Shown: positions 22,667 through 31,234 of the stretch, in pieces
Layout of the letters: every line of letters begins with the position of its first letter
How positions within the stretch are numbered: the stretch's first letter is position 1
NCBI GenBank assembly: GCA_021734405.1
Contig: JAIPJA010000007.1
Span: forward strand, 1-33,061
Reading direction: 5' to 3'
Length of the DNA stretch: 33,061 nt
Origin: Minisyncoccota bacterium
GTDB taxonomy: Bacteria; Patescibacteriota; Patescibacteriia; Patescibacteriales; UBA12465
Made by a program: the position numbers and the translations under genes
The notes under the pieces: generated by a model
The model's input: the letters and a program-made list of their open reading frames with translations, nothing else
Databases searched by the model: none
What the model was told of the DNA's origin: nothing

Positions 22667-25138
22667 ATGAATTTTGATTTTTCTACCATTAATCCTTTAG
22701 TAATTATCATTCCTTTAGTACTTTTAGGCTTGTTTTTTTTAGTGCTTTTAATTTTTCGTTCAATTTTAAAGAAAAAACAAATAGTTGAGCATAGAGTTTT
22801 TCTAATTAAATTGCCCAAGGACAAGCCTCAGGATGCTAATAAGGATGAAACTATTCAAACCATGCAAGAAGACATTGCTAAAGGGGAAACGCTCCTAGCT
22901 GCTATTGGAGGTTTAAGGGCGCAAAGAGGACAAAATCACTGGCTAAAAGGTAGAACTGATCATTTTGGACTAGAAATAGTGGCTCATAACAATAAGATAG
23001 CTTTTTATTTAGCTGTTCCTGAAGACAAAACTCGATATATTGAACAACAAATACACGCCTATTACCCTGAAGCTGTTATAGAAGAAATTTTAGACTATAA
23101 TGCTTTTAATATTCAAAATCAGGTTTTAGCTGGTACTTTAAAAACTAGAAAAAGTTTTGCCTTACCTATTAAGACCTATAAAGATATGGAGGTTGACCCC
23201 ATGAGCTCTATTATAAACGTGCTCTCTAAATTAGATAAAGATGAAAGCATCACTGTACAGTATTTAGTTAGAAGCGCTAAAGCTTCTTGGCATAGTACTA
23301 TAAAAAATATTGTTAGAAATAGCCATAAAAAAAATAGCTTACAACTTAGCTCTTCTGGTTCCGGTGGCGCTTCTAAGATTTTTTCTTTTCTTTTTGATAT
23401 GTTTAGCTCAGCTTCTAAATCAAAATCAGCCAGCGAACAAACCATGGATACTAAAAGATTAACTGCTAATGAAGAGGAGGTGCTTAAAAAAATGGAAGAA
23501 AAAAATGCTAAAGCCGGTTTAGATATTAATTTACGCATGATAGTGAGCGCTAAAACTCAAACTAAAAGTATAATGTATTTAGAAAATTTAGCTAATGCTT
23601 TTTCTGAATATAATGCTTATGAGAAAGGTAATAATTTTGGATCAATAGATAAATCTAAGCAAAAACAAATAGTTCACGATTTTATTTTTCGTCGTTTTGA
23701 TGACAAAAAAAGTTTTCTTTTAAATACTGAAGAATTAGTTGGTTTATTTCATTTTCCTACTAGAACCATGGAAACCCCCAATATTTTGTGGCTTACTGCC
23801 AGAGTAGCTCCAGCGCCTTCAGATATACCAGAGGAAGGCCTGCTTTTAGGTAGAAACAGTTATAGGGGGATAACTAAAGATATTTATATTAAAAGACCAG
23901 ATCGTAGAAGACACACCTATATTATTGGTAAATCTGGTACTGGTAAGTCAGTACATATAACTAACATGGCGGTTCAAGACATTGAGAATGGGGAAGGGGT
24001 TTGTGTTTTAGACCCTCATGGCGATTTAATAGAAGATATTATTCAAAGAGTACCCCCGCAAAGGGCTGAGGATGTGATAGTTTTTTCTCCGGGAGACGTA
24101 GAAAGACCTATGGCTTTGAATTTATTAGAATATGATGAAAAATATCCTGAACAAAAAAGCTTTGTTATTAATGAAATGATAGGCATATTTGATAAACTTT
24201 ATGACTTAAAAGCTACTGGTGGACCAATGTTTGAACAATATATGAGAAATGCTTTACTTTTAATAATGGATAGTCCTGAACTAGGATCAACTTTAATGGA
24301 AGTACCTAAGGTTTTGGCTGATGAAGATTTCAGAAAATTAAAAATATCAAAATGTAAAAATCAAACTGTCGTTGATTTTTGGAGTAAAGAAGCGGAAAAA
24401 GCCGGTGGAGAAGCAGCTTTAGCCAACATTGTCCCATATATTACCTCCAAGTTAACACCTTTTATATCTAATGACATGATGAGACCAATTATTGGTCAAC
24501 AAAAAAGCTCATTTAATTTTAGAGAACTAATGGATAGTCAAAAAATTCTGTTAATAGATTTACCTAAAGGTGTTATTGGTGAAACCAATGCTTATTTATT
24601 AGGTATGATTATAGTAGGTAAAATACTTATGGCCTCACTTTCTCGAGCTAATATGGCTCAGGAAGATAGGAAAGATTTTTATCTATATATTGATGAGTTT
24701 CAAAACTTTACCACTGACTCTATTTGCGCTATTTTATCTGAGGCCAGAAAATACGCTTTAAACCTTATTATCGCTCACCAATATATTGGTCAGCTATCCC
24801 AAGACAATAATTCTGAGATAAAAGATGCTGTTTTTGGTAACGTTGGCACAATGATAACTTTTAAGGTGGGCTCCGAGGATGCTGAGTATTTAGTTAAAGA
24901 TTTTGGTCCTACTTTCAATGAATTTGATCTTATAAACATTGGCAAGGGAACTGCCTGTATTAAATTATTAGTTGATAATACTTCTACAAAACCTTTCTCT
25001 TTGCAAACAATTTGGCCAATGCTTGGTACAGCTAGAGAAGATATGTCAGTTAAAATTAGAAATCTTAGTCGTTTAAAATATGGCCAAGATAAAAGAATTG
25101 TTGAAGCAGAAATTAAAAAAAGAGGTCTGGCTACTTAA
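22667..25138 (+). CDS. TraG/VirD4-like type IV secretion or DNA-translocase ATPase
   Basis: 823 residues. One N-terminal transmembrane helix (about 11-34) is followed by a 350-residue domain of unknown fold, with helical and beta segments and a Ser/Gly-rich region near 230-250. It then has a RecA-like motor: Walker A GKSGTGKS (421-428), DPHGDLIEDI after the second strand, Walker B YLYIDEF (Asp676, Glu677), and IIAHQYIGQL downstream. This matches the TraM-recognition/TraD-TraG group of DNA-pumping ATPases. No relaxase or other secretion gene is in the window, so it may work with distant pilus genes or in DNA uptake. Strong terminator follows. Confidence 0.85.
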   Translation: MNFDFSTINPLVIIIPLVLLGLFFLVLLIFRSILKKKQIVEHRVFLIKLPKDKPQDANKDETIQTMQEDIAKGETLLAAIGGLRAQRGQNHWLKGRTDHFGLEIVAHNNKIAFYLAVPEDKTRYIEQQIHAYYPEAVIEEILDYNAFNIQNQVLAGTLKTRKSFALPIKTYKDMEVDPMSSIINVLSKLDKDESITVQYLVRSAKASWHSTIKNIVRNSHKKNSLQLSSSGSGGASKIFSFLFDMFSSASKSKSASEQTMDTKRLTANEEEVLKKMEEKNAKAGLDINLRMIVSAKTQTKSIMYLENLANAFSEYNAYEKGNNFGSIDKSKQKQIVHDFIFRRFDDKKSFLLNTEELVGLFHFPTRTMETPNILWLTARVAPAPSDIPEEGLLLGRNSYRGITKDIYIKRPDRRRHTYIIGKSGTGKSVHITNMAVQDIENGEGVCVLDPHGDLIEDIIQRVPPQRAEDVIVFSPGDVERPMALNLLEYDEKYPEQKSFVINEMIGIFDKLYDLKATGGPMFEQYMRNALLLIMDSPELGSTLMEVPKVLADEDFRKLKISKCKNQTVVDFWSKEAEKAGGEAALANIVPYITSKLTPFISNDMMRPIIGQQKSSFNFRELMDSQKILLIDLPKGVIGETNAYLLGMIIVGKILMASLSRANMAQEDRKDFYLYIDEFQNFTTDSICAILSEARKYALNLIIAHQYIGQLSQDNNSEIKDAVFGNVGTMITFKVGSEDAEYLVKDFGPTFNEFDLINIGKGTACIKLLVDNTSTKPFSLQTIWPMLGTAREDMSVKIRNLSRLKYGQDKRIVEAEIKKRGLAT

Positions 25139-25163
25139 TACTAGCTTTTATATAATATTGATG

Positions 25164-25203
25164 AAAACAGAGTAATTGTTTTAAAGATAATTATTCTGTT
25201 TTT
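25164..25203 (+). terminator. Intrinsic terminator after the TraG-like gene
   Basis: 14-bp stem with one G-U pair (25164-25177 with 25189-25202, arm AAAACAGAGTAATT), 11-base loop, T-run. AT-rich but long. Confidence 0.7.
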
Positions 25204-25222
25204 ATCATTAAAAAATATACTC

Positions 25223-25250
25223 TTGACAGACTTAGTGTTATTGCTACAAT
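25223..25250 (+). promoter_or_regulatory. Promoter of the lipoprotein gene
   Basis: Perfect TTGACA (25223-25228, preceded by ACTC), 16-base spacer, TACAAT (25245-25250) with an extended -10 (TTGC). Leader about 23 nt. Confidence 0.75.
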
Positions 25251-25280
25251 TAAACAATTGTACTTTAAAAACTTGTAAAT

Positions 25281-25790
25281 ATGAAAAACATAGGAAAAGT
25301 GTGGTTTTTTTTGATGATGTTGTTTTTGTTTTCTTCCGCTTGCAGTTTAGAGAGGAGCTTAGATAATTTTTCTCAAACGGTTGAAGAAACAAAATATGGT
25401 GTTTTTTGGTCTGGATATATAGTTTATAATCAAGATTCACTATATTTTGATATTTTAGGTGATGTTGGCTATAGAATGTCTGATTCTGCCAGGGATGTAA
25501 TTATAATAAAACTAGAATCAGGTGATCTTTATGTGGCCACCAGAGAGATGGCGGATCCTTTAAATCGTCCAGCTCCTAATAAGGAGAAAATGATGACACA
25601 GTGGAAAATTGCAGGAGAAAAATCTTTATTTGCTAACAAAATAAGAGAATTAAGGAAAAATGGTGAAATTATTTTTAAAAATTTACCTCAAAATCAAGAT
25701 TCTGCAAGCAAAAAATTGATTTATCTCTATGGCTTAAAACCAGAGCTAGCCCAAAGAAAAATTAAACAAGCAAAAGACTTGTTTAAATAG
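25281..25790 (+). CDS. Putative small lipoprotein
   Basis: 169 residues. The N-terminus is a classic signal region: basic start, hydrophobic run VWFFLMMLFLF (about 7-17), then SSACS with Cys21 as likely lipidation site. The lipobox is non-standard because Ser, not Leu, is at -3. The mature part has a beta-rich segment (YGVFWSGYIVYNQDSLYFDILG) and ends in a basic helix. No family recognised. Expected to be tethered outside the cell membrane. Monocistronic, with a consensus promoter and its own terminator. Confidence 0.65.
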   Translation: MKNIGKVWFFLMMLFLFSSACSLERSLDNFSQTVEETKYGVFWSGYIVYNQDSLYFDILGDVGYRMSDSARDVIIIKLESGDLYVATREMADPLNRPAPNKEKMMTQWKIAGEKSLFANKIRELRKNGEIIFKNLPQNQDSASKKLIYLYGLKPELAQRKIKQAKDLFK

Positions 25791-25797
25791 GAATTAT

Positions 25798-25821
25798 AGC
25801 TGCTAAAAAGGCAGCTTTTTT
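25798..25821 (+). terminator. Intrinsic terminator after the lipoprotein gene
   Basis: Stem AGCTGC (25798-25803) with GCAGCT (25811-25816), seven-base loop, T-run to 25821. Confidence 0.8.
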
Positions 25822-25822
25822 A

Positions 25823-25851
25823 TTCACTAATTATATTTTTTATTGTATAAT
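25823..25851 (+). promoter_or_regulatory. Promoter of the 25877 operon
   Basis: TTCACT (25823-25828), 17-base spacer, TATAAT (25846-25851), about 25 bases before the ATG. Confidence 0.45.
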
Positions 25852-25876
25852 TTTATTATTAAATATAAAATAATTT

Positions 25877-26260
25877 ATGTTTCATTTTTTAAAAAAAATA
25901 ATTGAGAAAATTATGTTTAACAACAATAAATCTGAGATAGAATTCATGCCTTTTATCTACCTAGATAGTCCTTTAATTGATGATTTACTTGAAAAATTAT
26001 ATAATCTTAAAATTGTTAAAAGAAAAAAAGATGATAAGTATTATATTTTTCAGGCTAAATTAATGATTTATTTAGCTTTTAATAAATACTTACACTTATT
26101 ATTTTTAGATATAGATGATGATAAATTAATTAAAATTTTAGAAGAAATAGAGGATGATCAAACTAGTGAAAATATTTTTATAGCTCTAGAAAAAGGCTTG
26201 GAGGAGAATAAGGATAATATTATAAACAATTTTGTTAAATATTTTAAAAAAAATAAATAA
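25877..26260 (+). CDS. Small soluble helical protein, unknown
   Basis: 127 residues, mostly helical, rich in Lys, Ile, Asp and Glu. It contains LIDDLLEKLYNLKIVKRKKDDKYY, then a hydrophobic stretch FQAKLMIYLAFNKYLHLLFLDIDDDKL and a charged C-terminus. The hydrophobic stretch is broken by charged residues, so it looks like a buried core more than a membrane helix. No family recognised. An internal ATG at 25913 is a possible alternative start. It sits five bases before the vWA-like gene and is likely cotranscribed with it. Confidence 0.55.
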   Translation: MFHFLKKIIEKIMFNNNKSEIEFMPFIYLDSPLIDDLLEKLYNLKIVKRKKDDKYYIFQAKLMIYLAFNKYLHLLFLDIDDDKLIKILEEIEDDQTSENIFIALEKGLEENKDNIINNFVKYFKKNK

Positions 26261-26265
26261 AAAAT

Positions 26266-28218
26266 ATGAATTTTGAAAATATAAATAAAAACCAGGAGGA
26301 GAAAGAAATAGGAGGAAAAAAAATTACAGAAAAAAAAGACATTCAATTAGAAACAGGGGAAAAGGAAGAAAAACCACAGTTATCAGAATTGGATGATTTA
26401 AATCCTGATAGTTTAGATGGGGTTAGAGCAGAAAAGGTGAATAACAAAATAGCGTCTAAAGAATATATAGAGGATCCAGAATTGTTAATAAAAATAGATC
26501 AGTTTGAGGCAGGTATAAGTCAGGAAATAATAAAAAAACAACTCAGTGATGCTGAAAGGTATAAAGGTAAAAAAGGAATATTTGAGAAATTAAAACAAAA
26601 TAAAACTTTTAAAATAGCTAGTAAAGTAGTTTTAGCTTATATGATACTTTTTAAAGCTAATGCAGCTTTTGGCAATGACCAGGTTGAACAAGATAAAGTT
26701 AAAGATCTCAAAGCCGTAGAGTTTGTAGATGATAATTTAGGCGGAGACGGTGATAATAATTTAGAAGATAATACCTTTGAAATGAGTGCTTCTGATTTAG
26801 AAGATGTTGAAAATGAAGATGGAGATAAAACCAACAAAGCTGAGGTAGGTACTAGTGAAAATTTAGAAAGTAATAATTTTGAAGATAGCAAGGCTTCGGT
26901 TTTAGATATTGATCAGTATTTTGGTAATAATGAGGCGGAGATAAGTCAAGAAGGGCAAGATCAAGCTTTAGGTCATACCTTAAATTTTTTTAGCGATATG
27001 GCTGGAGAAGATGGTGAAATAGATAGAGATAAATTACGTGATTTTATGGATAATGAAATAAAAATAAAAGCTTCGGCTAATGAGTTATCTAGAGTAGGGG
27101 GAAACGAAGAATTGTCTATAGATAGAGGCGAGGCTTTAAAATCTATTTTAACTTCAGAAGATAGTTTGGAAAAAATTAGCAATCACTTAAGTGAATTGGG
27201 CTTATCTGATGATGAAGTGGATAGTGTATTGGAAAAATTTACTAATGCTAAAATAGAGATCCCTCACAGTGACACAGGAGAAGAAGCTGGAGTTACCTAT
27301 ATTACTGATATGGAAAATCCTGATACTGGTAATAATTATACGGCTCAGGAAGTGGAGGATATGAAAACAAATAACCCAGATAAGTATAATAAATTATTAG
27401 CTGAAGCTAGATCAGTAAAAATAGACTTATCAGCTGAACCTGATAATTTGCATGGATTGAGTTCTTTAGATGCTCAAATAGATAATCAGCTTGTTATTGA
27501 AACCTTAGAAAAAATTACTCCTAAACTTTCAGAAATAGCTAATTTTCAAGAAGTATTGATAGCTTCTGATAACAGTCCTTCAACTATTGACGACAATAAA
27601 AGTATGATAGCTCAGTTAGAAACTTATTTTAAAGACTTGAAAAGATCAGCTACAGAGTATAAGTTAGAAAGCATAAAAGTAGCTTCTTTTAGTGATGATA
27701 TGAGTGGGGTTAGTTCTTATGGTACTCAAGAGGCTGAAAAAGCTTTTTCTCAGCTATATGAACACGGTCATCAGGGCAATTCTAATGAAAAAGCGGTAGA
27801 TGCTGCCTTAAAACTTGTAGATAAAGCTGATAGTGAAAAATCTTCAGTTTGTTATATTAATACTGATGAATTATTGCAAAACCTTAGTTTAAATGAACTA
27901 GAAGCTCTAAAGGAAAAATGTCAGGAGAAGAAAGTAGAGTTAAAATTTCTTTTAAAACCGGATAAATTAATTGATCAAAACGGTCAAGAGGTTAAAAGCT
28001 CCAATCCTTATGTGGAGGCTAGTTTAAGTGAAGTTGAGAAATCTTTGTTATCTAAAATGTCTAGTAATTTTGAAAAGGTGGATGAGGTTTATAAAAATGC
28101 TAGCAGTCAAACTCAATTAGAAAAAAAGGCTGAGAGATTAGAAGCTTTAAAGGATTATCAACAGTACTTAAAAGAGATAGAATTTGACAATGGCATAAAA
28201 GCTACTTGGAAAATTTAA
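26266..28218 (+). CDS. Membrane protein with a von Willebrand A-like domain
   Basis: 650 residues. The first 105 are disordered and charged. A single hydrophobic segment lies at about 116-140 (KIASKVVLAYMILFKANAAFG) and ends like a signal-peptidase site. A long acidic region (140-260) and a helical middle part follow. Residues about 425-560 look like a diverged vWA domain: LIASDNSPST carries the DxSxS metal-site motif (435-439), and later strands IKVASFSDD and SSVCYINTDELLQNLS resemble the vWA sheet. The end is coiled-coil-like. vWA domains bind ligands through a bound metal, so an adhesion or scaffold role is possible. Topology is uncertain because the hydrophobic segment is internal. Upstream and downstream gaps of 5 and 21 bases suggest an operon that may run into dnaX. 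Confidence 0.55.
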   Translation: MNFENINKNQEEKEIGGKKITEKKDIQLETGEKEEKPQLSELDDLNPDSLDGVRAEKVNNKIASKEYIEDPELLIKIDQFEAGISQEIIKKQLSDAERYKGKKGIFEKLKQNKTFKIASKVVLAYMILFKANAAFGNDQVEQDKVKDLKAVEFVDDNLGGDGDNNLEDNTFEMSASDLEDVENEDGDKTNKAEVGTSENLESNNFEDSKASVLDIDQYFGNNEAEISQEGQDQALGHTLNFFSDMAGEDGEIDRDKLRDFMDNEIKIKASANELSRVGGNEELSIDRGEALKSILTSEDSLEKISNHLSELGLSDDEVDSVLEKFTNAKIEIPHSDTGEEAGVTYITDMENPDTGNNYTAQEVEDMKTNNPDKYNKLLAEARSVKIDLSAEPDNLHGLSSLDAQIDNQLVIETLEKITPKLSEIANFQEVLIASDNSPSTIDDNKSMIAQLETYFKDLKRSATEYKLESIKVASFSDDMSGVSSYGTQEAEKAFSQLYEHGHQGNSNEKAVDAALKLVDKADSEKSSVCYINTDELLQNLSLNELEALKEKCQEKKVELKFLLKPDKLIDQNGQEVKSSNPYVEASLSEVEKSLLSKMSSNFEKVDEVYKNASSQTQLEKKAERLEALKDYQQYLKEIEFDNGIKATWKI

Positions 28219-28239
28219 TTTATTTTATAGCATTTGTTT

Positions 28240-29967
28240 ATGGCCAATTTATATAGAAAATATAGACCTAAGAATTTTTCTGAAGTTTTTAGTCAAAATC
28301 ACATAAAAATAACCTTACAAAATGAGGTTATCTCTAATAGCTTAAGTCAAGCTTATCTTTTTTGTGGACCTAGAGCTGTGGGTAAAACTACCTTAGCTAG
28401 AATTGTAGCTAAAAGTATTAATTGCTTAAAACCTGAAGGAGCTGAACCTTGCAGTGACTGTGAAAATTGTTTAGCTATAAGTAAGGGGCAAAGCTTAGAG
28501 GTTATAGAAATTGACGCAGCTAGTCACACTGGGGTAGATAATGTTAGAGAAAATATTATTAATTCAGCTAAAATACCTCCCTCTAATTTAAAACACAAAG
28601 TCTTTATAATAGACGAGGTTCACATGCTGTCTATTTCAGCTTTTAATGCCCTTTTAAAGTTAATAGAAGAGCCACCTAAACAAACTATGTTTATACTGTG
28701 TACTACAGAAGTTCATAAAATTCCAGAAACTGTTATTTCTCGTTGTGAAAGGTTTGATTTTAAAAAAATCTCTATAGCTGATACCGTTAAAAAACTTAAA
28801 TTTATACTACAAGGCGAGGGAATAAGTAGTGATGAAGAAGTTTTAGAAGCTATAGCTAAACAAGCTGATGGTTATTTACGTGACGCTGAAAGCCTTCTCG
28901 GACAAGTATTATCTTTAAAAAAAAATGATAGGATAAGTTTAGAAGAAGCTAAGCTAGTTTTACCACAAAGCAATTTATCTCAAGCTATGGCTTTTTTAAA
29001 GCATTTATACTTGAAAGAAACAGGGCCAGCTATAAGATTAATTAATGATTTAGCTGGATCTGGAGCAGATTTAAAAAGATTTAATAAAGATTTGATTATT
29101 CTTAGTAGAAAAATTTGTTTAAATAAAATAGATTCTTCTTTAGCTAATAAAATTGGACTTGATTTTGGCTCTAATACTGAAAAAGAATTAGCACAACTAG
29201 AAAATAAGGTTGAGCTGGAGAAATCTCTAAACTTCTTAGAAGAGTTTTTACTTTTAGAAAATAAATTGAAAAACACCGACTTGCTTCAATTACCTTTAGA
29301 AATTTTAGCTATCAGACTAAGCTCTGAAAGTGATTATGATAACAGCAAAAAACCAAACTTTGTTTCTCCCTCTAAAGGAACAAAATCAATAGCAACTAAC
29401 TTAAGCGAGCCTAAAGCAGAAAATAATTTCGAAACTGCTAATAATAACAATACCTTAAAAAGTATTAATGAAAGTGAAGTTAGCCTAGAAAGACCTAAGA
29501 TTAAACCTGAAGAAACAAAGGAAGATTTAAACACTAGTGTTAGTTTGAAAATAAAAGATATACAAGCTAAATGGAAAGAATTCTTAATTAAAATTAAAAA
29601 ATATAATCATTCTTTAACTTTTATTTTACAAAATTGTTTTCCTACAGAGATAAAAGGCGGGGAAATAAAATTACTTTGTAAATATAAGTTTCATGAAGAG
29701 AGGCTAAAATCAGCTACTATTTCAGATATTTTAGAAAAAGCCTGTGTTGAGGTTTTTAAAGAAAAACTCAGAGTTAATCCTGAGTTAGATAGTAGTTTAG
29801 AAGTTTCTAGTTTTTCTCTAAATTCTAAATCGAGTAGCAGTCAATTTTCAGAACCAAGGAAAGAAATAGAGAAAGTTAGTCCGCCAGAGAAAAAAGAGTC
29901 GGCTCAGAGTAATAAAAATAATTTAAATAGTATATTAAGTGTCTTTGGAGGAGAAATAATAAATTAG
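28240..29967 (+). CDS. dnaX: DNA polymerase III subunit gamma/tau
   Basis: 575 residues; the clamp-loader ATPase. It begins MANLYRKYRPKNFSEV, the family's usual start. Walker A GPRAVGKT (43-50), zinc module Cys62, Cys71, Cys74, Cys77, Walker B DEVH (125-128) and the SRC arginine finger (Arg168) are all present. Domain III runs to about 360. A Ser/Asn/Lys/Glu-rich linker and a 100-residue C-terminal domain (IQAKWKEFLIKIKKYN onward) follow, as in tau. I start at ATG 28240; the in-frame TTG at 28234 gives only MF extra and no better ribosome site. No obvious slippery frameshift site was recognised. Confidence 0.96.
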   Translation: MANLYRKYRPKNFSEVFSQNHIKITLQNEVISNSLSQAYLFCGPRAVGKTTLARIVAKSINCLKPEGAEPCSDCENCLAISKGQSLEVIEIDAASHTGVDNVRENIINSAKIPPSNLKHKVFIIDEVHMLSISAFNALLKLIEEPPKQTMFILCTTEVHKIPETVISRCERFDFKKISIADTVKKLKFILQGEGISSDEEVLEAIAKQADGYLRDAESLLGQVLSLKKNDRISLEEAKLVLPQSNLSQAMAFLKHLYLKETGPAIRLINDLAGSGADLKRFNKDLIILSRKICLNKIDSSLANKIGLDFGSNTEKELAQLENKVELEKSLNFLEEFLLLENKLKNTDLLQLPLEILAIRLSSESDYDNSKKPNFVSPSKGTKSIATNLSEPKAENNFETANNNNTLKSINESEVSLERPKIKPEETKEDLNTSVSLKIKDIQAKWKEFLIKIKKYNHSLTFILQNCFPTEIKGGEIKLLCKYKFHEERLKSATISDILEKACVEVFKEKLRVNPELDSSLEVSSFSLNSKSSSSQFSEPRKEIEKVSPPEKKESAQSNKNNLNSILSVFGGEIIN

Positions 29968-29978
29968 TTGTTAAAAAT

Positions 29979-31232
29979 ATGATAGATATAAAAAAAATTA
30001 TTGAAAATACTAAAGAAGTAGAACAAGCCTTACTAAAAAGATTAGACAAAGGCAGTTTTAATTTAGAGGAAATAATAAAATTAGAAAATGAAAGAAAAAA
30101 CCTTACTACTAATTTAGAAGCTCTGCAGGCTAAAAGAAATGAGTTTAGTCATAAACGTCCAGATAAAAAGACTATAGAGGAAATGAAAGAATTAGCACAA
30201 AAAATTAAAGATAAAGAGACTCAGTTAAAACAATTAAAATTAAATCTTTTTGAAAAAGTATCAGCCCTGCCTAATTTACCAGCTGATGATGTTAAAGCCG
30301 GGGACAAAGAAAACAATGAAGTAATCTACACTTTTAAAGCTAAACCTGAATTAGATTTTAAAGCTAAAGATCATGTAGAGTTAGCTAAAGAGCTGGATAT
30401 TATTGATTACGAAAGAGCTACTAAAATGTCAGGTAATGGCTTTTGGGGGTATAAAGGGGCTGGAGCTTGGTTAGAATGGTCTCTTTTAAATTTTTTCATG
30501 GACTATCATGAGGCTAATAATTATCAAATGTTACTTTTGCCTTATTTATTAAATGAAGACTCTGCTTTTGCTTCTGGGCATTTACCTAAGTTTAGAGATG
30601 ATCTGTATTGGACCCAGGATAAAATTTGTCTTAATGCTACAGCTGAAATGATGCTTACTAATTATCACCGGGATGAAATTCTATTTGAAAAAGATTTACC
30701 TAAAAAGTATTTTTCTTATGCAACTTCTTTTAGAAGGGAAGCCGGTAGTTATCGTAAAGAAGAAAGAGGCATGATTAGAGGGCATCAATTCAATAAGGTA
30801 GAAATATTTCAATTTACTAAACCAGAAAATTCTTGGCAAGCTTTTTCTGATATGAATGAAGAAATTAAAAAAATGATGGAAACCTTGGATTTACATTTTC
30901 AAGTTAGTAAATTAGCAGCTAAAGATGCTAGTGCAGCTATGGCTAAAACTTATGACGTCGAGGTTTGGATTCCTAGTATGAATATCTACAAAGAAGTAAG
31001 TAGCATTTCTAATGCCACTGATTATCAAGCTCGGCGAGCTAAAATAAGATACAAGTCAGAAAATACAGGAAAAAATGAATTTCTCCATACTTTAAATGCT
31101 TCTGGGCTGGCCACTAGTCGTTTAATTCCAGCTATTTTAGAACAAAATCAAAGAGCTGATGGCTCAGTAATTATTCCTAAGGTTTTACATGAATATTTGC
31201 CGGAAAAATATCAAATCTTAAAATCAGTCTAA
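29979..31232 (+). CDS. serS: Seryl-tRNA synthetase
   Basis: 417 residues; charges tRNA-Ser (and tRNA-Sec where present). The N-terminal antiparallel coiled coil (about 25-105) binds the tRNA long arm. Class II motif 2 is FRREAGSYRKEERGMIRGHQF, where the usual form is FRxEAG...RGLIRxHQF; motif 3 is ATSRLIPAILEQNQ. EVSSISNATDYQARR is the standard serine-site segment. Length matches the family. The start ATG is 11 bases after dnaX, and the stop is two bases before the next gene, so the three genes form a unit. Confidence 0.97.
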   Translation: MIDIKKIIENTKEVEQALLKRLDKGSFNLEEIIKLENERKNLTTNLEALQAKRNEFSHKRPDKKTIEEMKELAQKIKDKETQLKQLKLNLFEKVSALPNLPADDVKAGDKENNEVIYTFKAKPELDFKAKDHVELAKELDIIDYERATKMSGNGFWGYKGAGAWLEWSLLNFFMDYHEANNYQMLLLPYLLNEDSAFASGHLPKFRDDLYWTQDKICLNATAEMMLTNYHRDEILFEKDLPKKYFSYATSFRREAGSYRKEERGMIRGHQFNKVEIFQFTKPENSWQAFSDMNEEIKKMMETLDLHFQVSKLAAKDASAAMAKTYDVEVWIPSMNIYKEVSSISNATDYQARRAKIRYKSENTGKNEFLHTLNASGLATSRLIPAILEQNQRADGSVIIPKVLHEYLPEKYQILKSV

Positions 31233-31234
31233 AA

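Noticed and set aside
28234-28239. TTG start two codons upstream for dnaX
   Set aside because: DnaX proteins normally begin at the MANLYRKYRP-type start, which is ATG 28240.
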